Assembly: GCF_004322705.1 (NCBI RefSeq)
Contig: NZ_SIZZ01000001.1
Coordinates: 310,001 to 374,000, forward strand
Length of the DNA stretch: 64,000 nt
Source of the DNA: Dyella terrae
GTDB lineage: Bacteria > Pseudomonadota > Gammaproteobacteria > Xanthomonadales > Rhodanobacteraceae
Direction of reading: 5' to 3'
The notes beneath the pieces are model-generated. The model saw only the letters and a list, made by a program, of their open reading frames with translations, was not told the DNA's origin and did not search any database. The position numbers and the translations under genes were made by a program. Below are positions 35,666 to 45,302 of this stretch, piece after piece. Position 1 is the stretch's first letter, and each line of letters opens with the position of its first letter.

Positions 35666-36382
35666 TCAGGCCTTCGCGTTTTTCTTGTCGGCCTTGGCCG
35701 GCGCTGCAGGTGCCTTGGCGGGCTCGGCAGCGGGTGTCTTGGCCGGTTCCGGCGTCGGAGCATTGGCCGGCTCTTCGCCAACGACGTTCGCGCCACTGAT
35801 GATCACCAGCGGGTTTGGCACGTCATTGGCGAACGGACCCAGGGCGCGCGTGGGCAACTGGGCGATCTTGTCGACGATGTCCATGCCCTTGATGACCTTG
35901 CCGAATACGGCAAAACCCCAGGTCAGCGTGCTCTGGTTGCCGGCGTAGTCGAGGCGACGGTTGTCGACCAGGTTGATGAAAAACTGCGACGTGCCCGAGT
36001 TCGGATCGCCTCCACGTGCGACAGCGATGGTGCCCCGCAGATTGGACAGGCCATTGTCTGCTTCGCTGGGAATGGCCGAGCGCGTGCGTTTGGGCTGCAG
36101 GTCGCGCGTGTACAGGCCACCCTGGATCATGTAGCCGGAAATGGTGCGATGGATGACCGTGCCGCCGTAGTAGCCATCACGCACGTACTGCAGGAAATTC
36201 GCCACGCTCTTGGGCGCCTTGTCCGGATACAGCTCCAGCGTTATGTCGCCCATCGAGGTGTGGACCACCACTTGCGGATGGGGCTGGGCGGCCGGTGCGG
36301 GCGTGGTTGCCGGCTTGGCGGCCTGCGCCAACACGGCGAAGGGCAGCAGGAGGAGAAAGGCGGAGAGCAGGATTCGTTGCAT
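35666..36382 (-). CDS. ppiA: Periplasmic cyclophilin-type peptidyl-prolyl isomerase
   Basis: 238-aa exported PPIase. Signal peptide LLSAFLLLLPFAVLAQA, then a Pro/Ala linker, then a cyclophilin domain with FLQYVRDGYYGGTVIHR, SGYMIQGG, FFINLVDNRRLDY and WGFAVFGKVIKGMD. A C-terminal tail of about 40 residues is an Ala/Pro/Lys repeat (AKTPAAEPAKAPAAPAK), an unusual addition probably disordered. Start at 36382 chosen for the signal peptide; upstream ATGs at 36406 and 36466 exist. Upstream of lpxH with 7 bp between. Confidence 0.9.
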   Translation of the reverse strand: MQRILLSAFLLLLPFAVLAQAAKPATTPAPAAQPHPQVVVHTSMGDITLELYPDKAPKSVANFLQYVRDGYYGGTVIHRTISGYMIQGGLYTRDLQPKRTRSAIPSEADNGLSNLRGTIAVARGGDPNSGTSQFFINLVDNRRLDYAGNQSTLTWGFAVFGKVIKGMDIVDKIAQLPTRALGPFANDVPNPLVIISGANVVGEEPANAPTPEPAKTPAAEPAKAPAAPAKADKKNAKA

Positions 36383-36469
36383 GACAGTGTGGGCCGCGGC
36401 GCGCATCGGGCCATGATACGCAAAGCGGGTGAGGCTGCGCTTAAAGTGCTGCAGGTCGCTGCGCATGGT

Positions 36470-37987
36470 TCAAGCCGCCAGGATTTCGAGAACGAGGCCC
36501 AGTTCGGCCATCGGGCCTTGTTCCTGCTCCAGGTCCGCTTCGCTCAGCGGATGCTGGTCCAGCCACTGCGACGGGACGCTCAGACGCAGACGCTGGGCGG
36601 TCGCGGCCAGTTGCATCTGGGGCAGCGACTCGGGACGACGGGCGCGGCGGAACAGGACGGCCAGTCGGAGCAGGGCCGTGATCTGGCGTGCCAGCACGCG
36701 ATAACGCTGCGGAAGGGCCGAGAACAGCGAGCGGTCGGGCTTGCGGCGGTGGGACTCCACGATGGCCGCCAGGAACTGCTGCTCCTGGCGGGAGAAGCCC
36801 GCGATATCGGCATGCCGCAGGATATAGGCGCCGTGGTGATGGTGCTGGCTGTGCGCGATGGCCAGGCCGATCTCGTGCACGCGAGCCGCCCAGGACAGCC
36901 ACTCGCGATCTTCCGCGTCCAGCTTCCATGCCTTGGCGACCTGGTCGAACAACATCAGGGCCGTGGATTCCACGCGGCGGGCCTGCGCCCGGTCCACGCC
37001 GTAGCGGTTGGCCATGGCGTCGATGCTAGCGGTGCGCGGATCGGTGCCTCCGGCACGGCCGAGCAGGTCCCACAGGAGGCCTTCACGCATCGAGCTTTCG
37101 CATACGCGCATGCGCTCGATGCCGAGGGCCTCGAAGGCCGCTTCGAAGATAACGACCCCTCCTGCAATCACCGGGGCGCGGTCTTCGGTCAGTCCGGGCA
37201 GCTTGATCGCGCTGATCTGGCCCTGGTCAATCAGCGCATCGCGCAACGAGGCCAGGGAGGATGGCGTGACACCATCGTCGGAAAACTTCATCGCCTGGAC
37301 CACCGCCCCGATCGACTTGGCGGTGCCCGACGAGCCGAAGGCCTCGACCCAGCCTGCCTCGCGGTAATCCTCCGCGAACTGCTGCAGCAACACGCCGATC
37401 TCGCTGCGCGCGCGCTGCCAGCGCTTGCGATTGAGCTTGCCGCCAGGGAAGAAGCGCAGGGTCGAGGCGATGCAGCCGGCCTGCACGCTTTCTGTGTGCA
37501 GGGGCGCCAGGCCGCGACCGATGATGAACTCCGTACTGCCGCCGCCCACGTCGATCACCATGCGGTTTTCGCGCGAGGAGGGCAGGTCGTGCGAGGCCCC
37601 AAGGAAGATGAGGCGGCCCTCTTCGCGACCTGACACGATTTCCACAGGGTGGCCCAGTGCGGCCTCCGCGGCGGTCAGAAAGGACTGCGGCGACGCCAGG
37701 CGACGCACCGTATTGGTGGCGACCGCGCGCACGCGGATGGAGGGCAGGCCGGCAATGCGCTGGCCGAAGCGGGCCAGGCAATTGAGTGCGCGGGCGCGGT
37801 GCTCAGCGTCCAGCGTGCCATCGGCGCGCAGGCCAGCGGCCATGCGCACCGTATCGCGCAAACGGTCAATGACGCGCGGCTCCCCGTGTTCCACCCGAGC
37901 GACGACCATGTGGTAGCTGTTGGATCCCATGTCCACGGCGGCGATCAGTTCGCCGTCCTTGATCTGGATCTGGTCGCCTAGGCTCAT
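36470..37987 (-). CDS. ppx: Exopolyphosphatase
   Basis: 505-aa Ppx/GppA phosphatase that releases phosphate from polyphosphate chains. ASKHA-fold nucleotide/phosphate loops AVDMGSNSYHMVV (residues 17-29) and VIDVGGGSTEFI; catalytic-region EIVSGREEGRLI; a helical HD-like C-terminal half with HEIGLAIAHSQHHHHGAYI. Start MSLGDQIQ at 37987. It sits 93 bp downstream of ppk in the same direction, so synthesis and breakdown of polyphosphate are probably co-regulated. Confidence 0.93.
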   Translation of the reverse strand: MSLGDQIQIKDGELIAAVDMGSNSYHMVVARVEHGEPRVIDRLRDTVRMAAGLRADGTLDAEHRARALNCLARFGQRIAGLPSIRVRAVATNTVRRLASPQSFLTAAEAALGHPVEIVSGREEGRLIFLGASHDLPSSRENRMVIDVGGGSTEFIIGRGLAPLHTESVQAGCIASTLRFFPGGKLNRKRWQRARSEIGVLLQQFAEDYREAGWVEAFGSSGTAKSIGAVVQAMKFSDDGVTPSSLASLRDALIDQGQISAIKLPGLTEDRAPVIAGGVVIFEAAFEALGIERMRVCESSMREGLLWDLLGRAGGTDPRTASIDAMANRYGVDRAQARRVESTALMLFDQVAKAWKLDAEDREWLSWAARVHEIGLAIAHSQHHHHGAYILRHADIAGFSRQEQQFLAAIVESHRRKPDRSLFSALPQRYRVLARQITALLRLAVLFRRARRPESLPQMQLAATAQRLRLSVPSQWLDQHPLSEADLEQEQGPMAELGLVLEILAA

Positions 37988-38080
37988 GCGGGGGTGGTTC
38001 CTTGCAGTTTGTCCGGGAATTCTCGCACGCACGGGTGTGAAAGCGGCATCCCCTCCAGGCTTAAACCGCAGTCCCGCCGG

Positions 38081-40183
38081 TCAGGCGGGCGTCGGGCACA
38101 GCTTGTCGAGCAGGAATTGCTGGGCCGTGTGGGGCGTCGCGTTGCCCGGATCGGCGCGCACGTAGCTGCCGTCGCTCTGCAGCAGCCACGCCTGCGTATT
38201 GTCGTCGAGGTAATTGGCCAGGGTCTCTTCGTACACCCTGGCCGCCAGCACCGGGTCAAGGATCGGGAAGGCGACTTCGATGCGGCGCATGAGGTTGCGC
38301 TCCATCCAGTCGGCGCTGGCGCAGTAGATTTCAGGCGTGCCGTCGTTGGCGAACCAGTAGACACGGCTGTGTTCCAGAAAGCGTCCGACGATCGAACGCA
38401 CGCGAATGCGCTCGGAAATCCCCGGGATACCCGGACGCAAGGTGCAGGCACCGCGCACGATCAGGTCGATTTCGACGCCAGCCTGCGACGCGCGATAAAG
38501 CGCTTCGATCACATGGGCTTCGTTCAGCGCATTGAGCTTCGCCACGATGCGCGCGGGTTTGCCGGCCAGCGCGTTGGCCGTCTCGCGATCGATCTTGGCC
38601 ATCACGCTCTTGTAAAGCGTGAAAGGCGAATGCAGCAGGCGCTTGAGCTCGATCATCGGGCCGAGACCCGAGAGCTGCTGGAAAACCTTGTGCAGGTCGT
38701 CGCCGATCTCCGCGTCGGACGTCATCAGGCCGATGTCGGTGTAGGCGCGACTGTTGGCCTGGTGGTAATTGCCCGTCGAGAGGTGCACGTAGCGGCGGAG
38801 CACGTCGTCTTCGCGGCGCACGATCAGCAGCATCTTGGCGTGCGTCTTGAAGCCGACGACACCGTAGACGACCTGCACGCCCGCTTCCTGCAATCGCGTC
38901 GCCAGGCGAATATTGGCCTCTTCGTCGAAGCGCGCGCGCAGTTCGATGACGACCGTGACGTCCTTGCCGTTGCGCGCCGCCTCGACCAGCAGGTCGACCA
39001 GCGGCGTGTCCGCGCCGGCGCGGTACAGCGTCTGCTTGATCGCCAGTACGGCAGGGTCCTGCGCCGCCTGGCGCAGCAGGTCAACCACGGTGGCGAAGGA
39101 TTCGTACGGGTGATGCAGCAACACGTCGCGGTCGCGCAGCACCTCGAACTTGCACTTGCTGGCGTCGAAGGCCTTGGGCAGCTGTGGCGTGAAGCGGGGG
39201 AACTTGAGGTCCGGGCGATCCAGGCCGTCGTACACCGTGCCGGCGCGGATGATGTTGACCGGGCCATCGCAGCGGTAGACGTCGCTTTCCTCGAGTTCGA
39301 AGTTGGTCATCAGCATCGAGGCGATCGACTTCGGACAGTCGTTGCCGATCTCCAGGCGTACCGGCCGCGCATAGCCGCGACCGAGCAGTTCCTCGCTCAA
39401 CGCACGCGCGAGGTTTTCCATGCCCGCTTCCTCGACCATCAGCTCGCTGTTGCGCGTGACGCGGAACTGGTACGAGCCGGCCACCTTGAAGCCGGGGAAC
39501 ATCTGGTCGACGAAGCCCTGCAGGAGCTCGGCCAGGAAGACGTAATGCTCGCCCGGCTCGCAGACCTCGTCGGGCAGGCGGATGATGCGCGGCAGCGAGC
39601 GTGGCGCGCGAACCAGCGCCATGTGTCCCTCGCGACCGAACGCGTCGCGGCCCTTGAGCACCACGGCGAGATTGAGCGTCTTGTTGAGGATGCGTGGGAA
39701 CGGATGCGCCGGGTCGAGGCCCAGCGGCGAAAGCACCGGCAGCACTTCGTTTTCGAAGTAACCCTGCAACCAGCGCTTCTGACGGTCGGTCCAGCGGTCG
39801 CGCGTCAGGAAGCGAATGCCTTCGGCATCCAGCGCCGGCCCCAGCTCGTTGCGCCAAGTTGCGTACTGCGCGGCCACCAGGGTTAACACCCGCTTGCGGA
39901 TGCGGGTGAGCAACTCGCCCGAGGCGAGCCCGTCGGGGCCCGGGGCTGCCGAACCGAAGTGGTGGTGGTGCTTGAGCATCGCCACGCGGACTTCGAAGAA
40001 CTCGTCGAGGTTGTTCGCCACGATGCTCAGGTAGCGCAGTCGCTCCAGCAGCGGCACGCGCACATCGCGCGCCTGGGCAAGCACGCGGAAATTGAATTCG
40101 AGCGCCGCCAGCTCGCGGCTCAGGAAAAGCTCGGGGGCAGCACGATCGATCAAGGCGGTAGGTGTGGCTGGTTTACGACGCAT
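38081..40183 (-). CDS. ppk1: Polyphosphate kinase 1
   Basis: 700-aa enzyme that builds inorganic polyphosphate from ATP. N-terminal helical domain starting FLSRELAALEFNFRVL, head domain, and two phospholipase-D-like catalytic domains; the histidine-bearing segments YVHLSTGNYHQANSRAYTDIG and FLEHSRVYWFAND are at the places of the autophosphorylated and second catalytic histidines of E. coli PPK. Length is normal. Located between the phoR side and ppx, all on the minus strand. Confidence 0.95.
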   Translation of the reverse strand: MRRKPATPTALIDRAAPELFLSRELAALEFNFRVLAQARDVRVPLLERLRYLSIVANNLDEFFEVRVAMLKHHHHFGSAAPGPDGLASGELLTRIRKRVLTLVAAQYATWRNELGPALDAEGIRFLTRDRWTDRQKRWLQGYFENEVLPVLSPLGLDPAHPFPRILNKTLNLAVVLKGRDAFGREGHMALVRAPRSLPRIIRLPDEVCEPGEHYVFLAELLQGFVDQMFPGFKVAGSYQFRVTRNSELMVEEAGMENLARALSEELLGRGYARPVRLEIGNDCPKSIASMLMTNFELEESDVYRCDGPVNIIRAGTVYDGLDRPDLKFPRFTPQLPKAFDASKCKFEVLRDRDVLLHHPYESFATVVDLLRQAAQDPAVLAIKQTLYRAGADTPLVDLLVEAARNGKDVTVVIELRARFDEEANIRLATRLQEAGVQVVYGVVGFKTHAKMLLIVRREDDVLRRYVHLSTGNYHQANSRAYTDIGLMTSDAEIGDDLHKVFQQLSGLGPMIELKRLLHSPFTLYKSVMAKIDRETANALAGKPARIVAKLNALNEAHVIEALYRASQAGVEIDLIVRGACTLRPGIPGISERIRVRSIVGRFLEHSRVYWFANDGTPEIYCASADWMERNLMRRIEVAFPILDPVLAARVYEETLANYLDDNTQAWLLQSDGSYVRADPGNATPHTAQQFLLDKLCPTPA

Positions 40184-40268
40184 CCGGCCATTCTGGCCGA
40201 ACGTGACGAGGAGTACATGCGGCAGTGCCGCGTAGTTGTGATGGCGCTCACTTTGTTCGCTGTGGGGC

Positions 40269-40383
40269 GCCCGCGGCGCGGGCTGTAAACGGTGAACAGT
40301 AAACAGGTGCAGAGCTTTCCCTCTCGGGCGGCTCTACGCATTTCTCCGTTTACTGTTGACCGTTTACAGCCCGCACCGCGGGC
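40269..40383. repeat. Inverted-repeat element between ppk1 and phoR
   Basis: Two 36-bp arms (40269-40304 and 40348-40383) in inverted orientation with only two mismatches and a 43-bp centre. The arm contains GTAAACGGT and AACAGTAAAC plus a GC-rich outer half (GCCCGCGG, GCGGGC). The palindromic form suggests a MITE or a large intergenic stem-loop; it could also end phoR transcription. No flanking target duplication was identified. Confidence 0.85.
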
Positions 40384-40414
40384 GAATTCACAGGCGCGCG
40401 CTAGCGGCCCGGCC

Positions 40415-41677
40415 TCACACCTCGTCCGTGCCGGGCTTGAGCAGACGTTCGTGCCCGAACAGGCAGGTGAACGTGGAGCCTTTGCCCGTCTCGCTCTGGA
40501 TGTCCAGGCGGGCCTGGTGGAGGTTGAGGACGTGTTTGACGATCGACAGGCCCAGGCCCGTGCCACCGCTGTCGCGGGAACGGCTGGACGAGACGCGGTA
40601 GAAGCGTTCGGTCAGACGGGCCAGGTGCGTGGCGGGAATGCCAAAACCTGTATCGGTGACGGAGTAGGCGGCGCCTTCCGGCGTGCGGCGCCAGCGGATG
40701 ACGATGCTGCCGCCGGTGGGCGTATAGCGCACGGCGTTGCTCACCAGGTTGGACAGCGCGCTGTGCAGATCCTTCGGCGAGCCGAGCAGGTCGGCGTCGG
40801 CAGTGGACTCCACGGCGATGTGGTGGCGTCCCTGGCTGAGTGCTTCGGCTTCCTTGCGGATCGTGGCGAGCAAAGGTGTCATCGGCACGCGTTCGTCGGT
40901 GACATGATCCTGGGTTTCCAGGCGCGACAGCGTCAGCAGGTCTTCGACGATCTGCCCCATGCGCTTGGACTGCGCACGCATTTCGCCAATCACCGGCGCG
41001 AGTTCCGGAATGTCTTCCGGGTCGATCAGTTCGAGATAGCCGTGGATCACCGTCAGCGGCGTGCGCAGTTCGTGCGACACGTTGGCGACGAAGTCGCGGC
41101 GGATCTGTTCGAGGCGCGTGAGGTGGCTGATATCGCGCGCCAGCAGCAGTCGCTGGCGACGACCGAAGGGCAGCAACGTTACATTGATGTGGCGATTGGG
41201 GTGACCCGGCGCCACGACATCGTTAAGCGGCTCATGCGCGCCGTCGCGCAGCCAGCCGGCCAGTTCCGTGGTGCCCAGGCGTTCTTCCAGGATTGCCCCG
41301 CGGTCCTGCGGTCGGCGCAGGCCGAGCAGATCTTCGGCGGCGTGGTTGAACCAGCGCACGTGTTGTTCGTTATCGAGGAGGACGACGGCATCTGGCAGGC
41401 TGCCGGCTGCACTGCGCAGATCGCGCAAACTGGAGGCGATTCGACGGGAACGCGTCATGAAACGGTCATGCTGGAGAGGGCTGATAGGGGGTGTTTGCGG
41501 CATCATGTGCCGCGTTTCATGACGAATCAGGGACAACAGCAAGACGGTTTCCACCACGCCGGCCACGGCGAGGCCCGTGGCGAGATCACCCGCCAGCCAT
41601 CCGAGCAGCGCACCCAGCAGCAGGCCGGCCGCGGCGGCGGCCGTCAGTTTCCAGGTGCGGTCGAAAGGCTGTGGCAT
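40415..41677 (-). CDS. phoR: Phosphate-regulon sensor histidine kinase PhoR
   Basis: 420-aa membrane kinase. One hydrophobic hairpin near the N-terminus (residues 11-50), no large periplasmic domain, a PAS domain (about 90-185, AVVLLDNEQHVRWFNHAAEDLLG), HisKA with phospho-acceptor His202 in VSHELRTPL, and the HATPase with NLVSNAVRYTP, DTGFGI and GGTGLGLSI. This topology is standard for PhoR, which reads phosphate status through the Pst transporter rather than directly. Lies 95 bp downstream of phoB. Confidence 0.94.
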   Translation of the reverse strand: MPQPFDRTWKLTAAAAAGLLLGALLGWLAGDLATGLAVAGVVETVLLLSLIRHETRHMMPQTPPISPLQHDRFMTRSRRIASSLRDLRSAAGSLPDAVVLLDNEQHVRWFNHAAEDLLGLRRPQDRGAILEERLGTTELAGWLRDGAHEPLNDVVAPGHPNRHINVTLLPFGRRQRLLLARDISHLTRLEQIRRDFVANVSHELRTPLTVIHGYLELIDPEDIPELAPVIGEMRAQSKRMGQIVEDLLTLSRLETQDHVTDERVPMTPLLATIRKEAEALSQGRHHIAVESTADADLLGSPKDLHSALSNLVSNAVRYTPTGGSIVIRWRRTPEGAAYSVTDTGFGIPATHLARLTERFYRVSSSRSRDSGGTGLGLSIVKHVLNLHQARLDIQSETGKGSTFTCLFGHERLLKPGTDEV

Positions 41678-41772
41678 GGGGAATCAGCTCAAGAGCTTCC
41701 AAAGGGCAGGCAAGCATATCGGTTTCGCCCGACATGCCCGCAAGCCCCCGGTCCCGCGGGGCGCAACCCGCT

Positions 41773-42462
41773 TCAGATGCTGGCCGAAAAGCGATAGCCC
41801 GCGCCGCGCACGGTCTGCACCATGTCGTCGAGCTTCCACGGTTCGAGCGTCTTGCGCAGTCGGCGGATATGCACGTCGACCGTGCGTTCCTCCACGTACA
41901 CGCTGCCGCCCCACACGTGGTCGAGCAGCTGTGCGCGCGAATAGACGCGTTCGGGATGGGTCATGAAGAAATAGAGTAGCCGGTACTCGGTCGGGCCAAT
42001 CGGCACGGCATCGTCGCCCGCGAAGACGCGGTGCGCGGGGCCGTCGATGCGCAGGCCGCCGAGTTCGACGATGCCGGAGCCGTCGTCGCCCTGGCTGCGT
42101 CGCAGTACGGCTTTGATGCGGGCAACCAGCTCGCGGGTGGAGAACGGCTTGACCACGTAGTCGTCGACGCCGGCTTCGAGGCCATTGACGCGGTCCATTT
42201 CCTCGCCGCGCGCGGTGAGCATGATGATCGGGATTTCCCGGCTCAGCTCTTCCTTGCGCAGGCGGCGGGCCAGTTCGAGGCCGCTCGTGCCGGGCAGCAT
42301 CCAGTCGAGCAGGATCAGGTCGGGCACCTGTTCCGCGATGGATAGCTGGGCGGCGCGCGCGTCGGCGGCGTGGGCCGCGTCCATGCCGGCTTTGCGCAGG
42401 GCAAAGGCGACCATGTCGCGGATCGATGCTTCGTCTTCGACGATCAGAATGCGCTTGTGCAC
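41773..42462 (-). CDS. phoB: Phosphate-regulon response regulator PhoB
   Basis: 229-aa OmpR-type regulator. Receiver domain with acidic pair ED (9-10), Asp53 in [11 protein letters not shown], Thr in MLTARGEE and Lys in VVKPFST; winged-helix DNA-binding domain from about residue 130 ([40 protein letters not shown]). GTG start. Upstream region holds a possible Pho box, consistent with autoregulation. Confidence 0.95.
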   Translation of the reverse strand: MHKRILIVEDEASIRDMVAFALRKAGMDAAHAADARAAQLSIAEQVPDLILLDWMLPGTSGLELARRLRKEELSREIPIIMLTARGEEMDRVNGLEAGVDDYVVKPFSTRELVARIKAVLRRSQGDDGSGIVELGGLRIDGPAHRVFAGDDAVPIGPTEYRLLYFFMTHPERVYSRAQLLDHVWGGSVYVEERTVDVHIRRLRKTLEPWKLDDMVQTVRGAGYRFSASI

Positions 42463-42518
42463 GCGTATGGGTCCGCTGGGGGTAGGGGCCTGTGACGCAA
42501 ATATTGCAGCGGGGTTAT

Positions 42519-42536
42519 GTTACGCCGCGATGACAT
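42519..42536 (-). promoter_or_regulatory. Possible Pho box upstream of phoB
   Basis: On the minus strand ATGTCAT-CGCG-GCGTAAC, two 7-mers 4 bp apart as in the CTGTCAT direct-repeat consensus: first half 6/7, second half 4/7. An AT-rich CAATAT lies 12 bp downstream. Weak second half; tentative. Confidence 0.35.
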
Positions 42537-42601
42537 TTCACGGCGTTTGCGCAAATTGATCTGGAGACGGTGGCACCCGGAAGACCGGATTCGGGCGTCA
42601 A

Positions 42602-44290
42602 TCAGCGTTGTCCGGCGCTGAAACACAGTCGCCCGGCGCAATTTTCCCCTTCCCGCTGAAGCTGTTGGGTGCGACCGTCCGGGTTGTCCTCCGTCTGCAC
42701 CTTGCGCTTGCGCAGCTCCATCACCAGCGGGGTCAGGTCGCTGATGCGAGCCTGGATGCGGGCGCGGGCGTAGTAGTCCAGGTCCGGTCGCTTGAGCAGG
42801 CGCTTGAGCTGCTCCATGGCGTCGAAGGGCCGGCCGGACAGGTAGCTGGCATCGGCGTAGGCCTCGCCCGAACGAATGGCGTCACCCGCCTTCTCGGTGG
42901 CACGGGCAAAACTGCGGTAGAGCTCGGGCTCGTCGGAACTGTCGAGCATCGGGCGCAGCATGTCGGCGGCTTGCGTGGCCTCCGCCGTGCTGCCGTTGTC
43001 GGTCAGGGCCTTGGCGTAGCCCAGGGCGATGGCGCGGTTGCGGGGTGACTGCCGGTTGAGGTCGGCATAGATCACCAGCGCTTCGCCCCGGCGCCCGGCC
43101 TGGAGCTTTGCATCGGCCATGGCCAGCTGGATGATCTGGTTGTCCGGGTGGGCGGTCAAAAGGGGCTGGATCTGCTCCACGGCCTTGCCGCCATTGCCAC
43201 TGCGCATCAGGGCCAGCGCGTAGCCATAGCGATTGGCCGGGGTATCGAACTCGCGCTGATGGTCGAAATTTGCAGCGTAGTACTTGGTCATCTGCAGCGC
43301 GTCGTCGGACAACACGCGGACGCGCTCACGCATCAGGGCGTAGCTGTCGAGCCCATCCTTGCCGCCACGGGTGGTGAGGGAAGTCGGGTCCTTGACGAAG
43401 GCGATGGGCGCCGTCGATTTCTCCCACTGCGCCTTTACCAGTGTGGAGGAGGTCGGGCGCTGCTTTTGTTCGGCGACGAGCGCCTGCGCGCGCGACTTCG
43501 CGTCGCTGATGCGCGAGAGGTTCACCGGGTGGGTCTGCAGCAGCTCCGGCACATCGCTGTCGCCACCGGCGCCCGCGCGCATGGTGTCCTGCATGCGTTC
43601 GAAGAATCCCGCCATGGCGTTAGGGTCGAAGCCAGCCTTGGCCAGCGTCTGGATGCCGACACGGTCTGCCTCGACTTCATCCTTGCGGGTGAAGTTGATC
43701 TGCCGCTGCATCATCAGGCCCTGGCCGCCCATCAGGACGGCACCGGCCGCATCGCCGGCATGCGCGCCCGCACCCGCGGCGATGGCGCCCAACAGCACCA
43801 GGGCCATCAGCGGAGCGTCTTTCTTGGACGACTCGAAGGCGCGCTGCAGGTGGTTCTGGGTGATATGGCCGATTTCATGCGCGATGACGCCGGCCAGTTC
43901 GCTTTCACTGTTGGTGATGTCGATCAGGCCGGAGTTGACCGCGATGTAACCGCCTGGCGCCGCGAAGGCATTGATCACCGAGTCCTTCACGATGAAGAAC
44001 GAAAAGTGATCCTTGGGTTTGTCACTGGCCGCGACCAGGCGGTAGCCGAGGTCGTTGATGTAGTCGTCGAGCATGGCGTCATCGACCACCATGTCCAGGC
44101 CACGCATCTGTCTCAGCATGGCTGCGCCGTAGTCCTGGGCCTCCTGCGGCGACACCAGGGCATTGGCGGAGCTGCCCAGATCAGGCAGGCGGACGCCACC
44201 GTTGTCCTGCGCGCCCGCCGCGAAGGCCAGGCTGGCGCAAACCAGGGTGGTCAGGAGACGGCTTGGTAGGGTGCGTGGTGCCATGCGCAT
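42602..44290 (-). CDS. bepA: Periplasmic M48 metallopeptidase with TPR domain (BepA/YfgC)
   Basis: 562-aa periplasmic protease/chaperone that assists or degrades outer membrane proteins such as LptD. Signal peptide to about residue 27 (ASLAFAAGAQ), M48 domain with zinc motif HEIGH at 138-142 and third ligand in KDEVEADRVGIQTL, then helical TPR-like repeats (residues ~300-520). Slightly longer than E. coli BepA (487), the extra length being in the C-terminal region. Starts ATG-CGC-ATG; either is possible. Confidence 0.92.
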   Translation of the reverse strand: MRMAPRTLPSRLLTTLVCASLAFAAGAQDNGGVRLPDLGSSANALVSPQEAQDYGAAMLRQMRGLDMVVDDAMLDDYINDLGYRLVAASDKPKDHFSFFIVKDSVINAFAAPGGYIAVNSGLIDITNSESELAGVIAHEIGHITQNHLQRAFESSKKDAPLMALVLLGAIAAGAGAHAGDAAGAVLMGGQGLMMQRQINFTRKDEVEADRVGIQTLAKAGFDPNAMAGFFERMQDTMRAGAGGDSDVPELLQTHPVNLSRISDAKSRAQALVAEQKQRPTSSTLVKAQWEKSTAPIAFVKDPTSLTTRGGKDGLDSYALMRERVRVLSDDALQMTKYYAANFDHQREFDTPANRYGYALALMRSGNGGKAVEQIQPLLTAHPDNQIIQLAMADAKLQAGRRGEALVIYADLNRQSPRNRAIALGYAKALTDNGSTAEATQAADMLRPMLDSSDEPELYRSFARATEKAGDAIRSGEAYADASYLSGRPFDAMEQLKRLLKRPDLDYYARARIQARISDLTPLVMELRKRKVQTEDNPDGRTQQLQREGENCAGRLCFSAGQR

Positions 44291-44415
44291 AGGTGGGAGA
44301 CAATATCACTTGAGACCGCCAGTCATGGCGGCAGTTCAGTGTCAGCCGGGTTGCTTTCCCGGGGCTTGCCCCCACTTAGCTGACGTGTAAGGTAATCCCT
44401 CTACCGGAGTCCGTC

Positions 44416-44691
44416 GTGTCCAAGGCTGCACCCAAGATCGAGATCTATTCCACCGCCGTCTGCCCCTACTGCATTTCGGCCAAAAACCTGCTCAAGTCCA
44501 AGGGTCTGGAATGGCAGGAAGTGCGCATCGATACCGATCCGGCCCAGCGCGACGCCATGTTGACCCGCAGCGGCGGTCGCCGCACCGTGCCGCAGATCTT
44601 CATCAACGACCAGCATGTGGGTGGTTTCGACGATCTCGTCGCCGCCGATCGCAGCGGCAAGCTGGCCGATCTGCTTGAGGTGGCCGCATGA
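44416..44691 (+). CDS. grxC: Glutaredoxin 3
   Basis: 91-aa dithiol glutaredoxin with active site C16-P-Y-C19, cis-Pro in RRTVPQIFIN and glutathione-binding GGFDDL. GTG start at 44416 follows GGAG. Its stop overlaps the next start (ATGA), so it is translationally coupled with the carboxymuconolactone-decarboxylase-like gene. Confidence 0.95.
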   Translation: MSKAAPKIEIYSTAVCPYCISAKNLLKSKGLEWQEVRIDTDPAQRDAMLTRSGGRRTVPQIFINDQHVGGFDDLVAADRSGKLADLLEVAA

Positions 44692-45083
44692 GCGGTGGCA
44701 GCGAGAAGGACCGCGTTGCCGAATTCACGGCATTCCGCAAGCGCATGAACGAACGGATCCTGGCCGAAGACAACCAGGTCGTCCGTCGCTTCTTCGCGCT
44801 GGATACCCAGACCTACAAGCCCGGCGCCCTGGATGTGAAGACCAAGGAGCTGCTGGGCCTGGTGGCCTCGATGGTGCTGCGTTGCGACGACTGCATCGCC
44901 TATCACGTTGCCCAGTGCAAGGAAGCCGGCGTCACCCGTGAAGAGTTCTTCGAAACCTTCAGCGTGGGCCTGGTGGTGGGTGGTTCGATCGTGATTCCGC
45001 ATCTGCGTCGCGCCGTCGACTTCCTGGACCAGCTCGAATCCGGCACGGCTGACGACGCCGCCTGCTGCGACGACCACGCCTGA
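44688..45083 (+). CDS. Carboxymuconolactone decarboxylase-like (AhpD-fold) protein
   Basis: 131-aa AhpD-fold protein with redox-type C66-D-D-C69 followed by His73 (CIAYHV), the pattern of AhpD-like peroxidase partners rather than the true decarboxylase. It also has a Cys pair near the C-terminus (AACCDDHA) that could bind metal. Overlaps grxC by ATGA, suggesting a thiol redox role fed by glutaredoxin; that link is inference. Confidence 0.85.
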   Translation: MSGGSEKDRVAEFTAFRKRMNERILAEDNQVVRRFFALDTQTYKPGALDVKTKELLGLVASMVLRCDDCIAYHVAQCKEAGVTREEFFETFSVGLVVGGSIVIPHLRRAVDFLDQLESGTADDAACCDDHA

Positions 45084-45302
45084 GCATGCGATCCCGAAGC
45101 CGCCGCCCGGCACCCGCCTGGCGGCGGCTTTGTCGTTTCCGGGCGGGCGGCGCGTGCGAGTTTATTCATCGCTCCATGCGAGGATTTGCATCGCCGGAAG
45201 CGGCCTCTTCACTGGCTGCGCATGGGGCCATCGGCGATAATTGAGGGGATTTGCAGCCTGCACATCCCTCGGCGGGCTGCCTGGATACCTAGGAGTTCCC
45301 CC

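Noticed and set aside
35603..37633. 676-codon plus-strand frame opposite lpxH, cyclophilin and ppx
   Set aside because: It crosses three well-supported genes in antisense and shows the Ala/Arg/Gly/His-rich composition of a shadow frame. The same applies to 37994-39886, 18644-20830 and 20640-22178.
44688..45083. Second ECF41 target (another carboxymuconolactone-decarboxylase-like gene)
   Set aside because: It overlaps grxC by ATGA and no TGTCAC/CGTC pair precedes grxC, so it is not linked to the sigma factor by this sequence.
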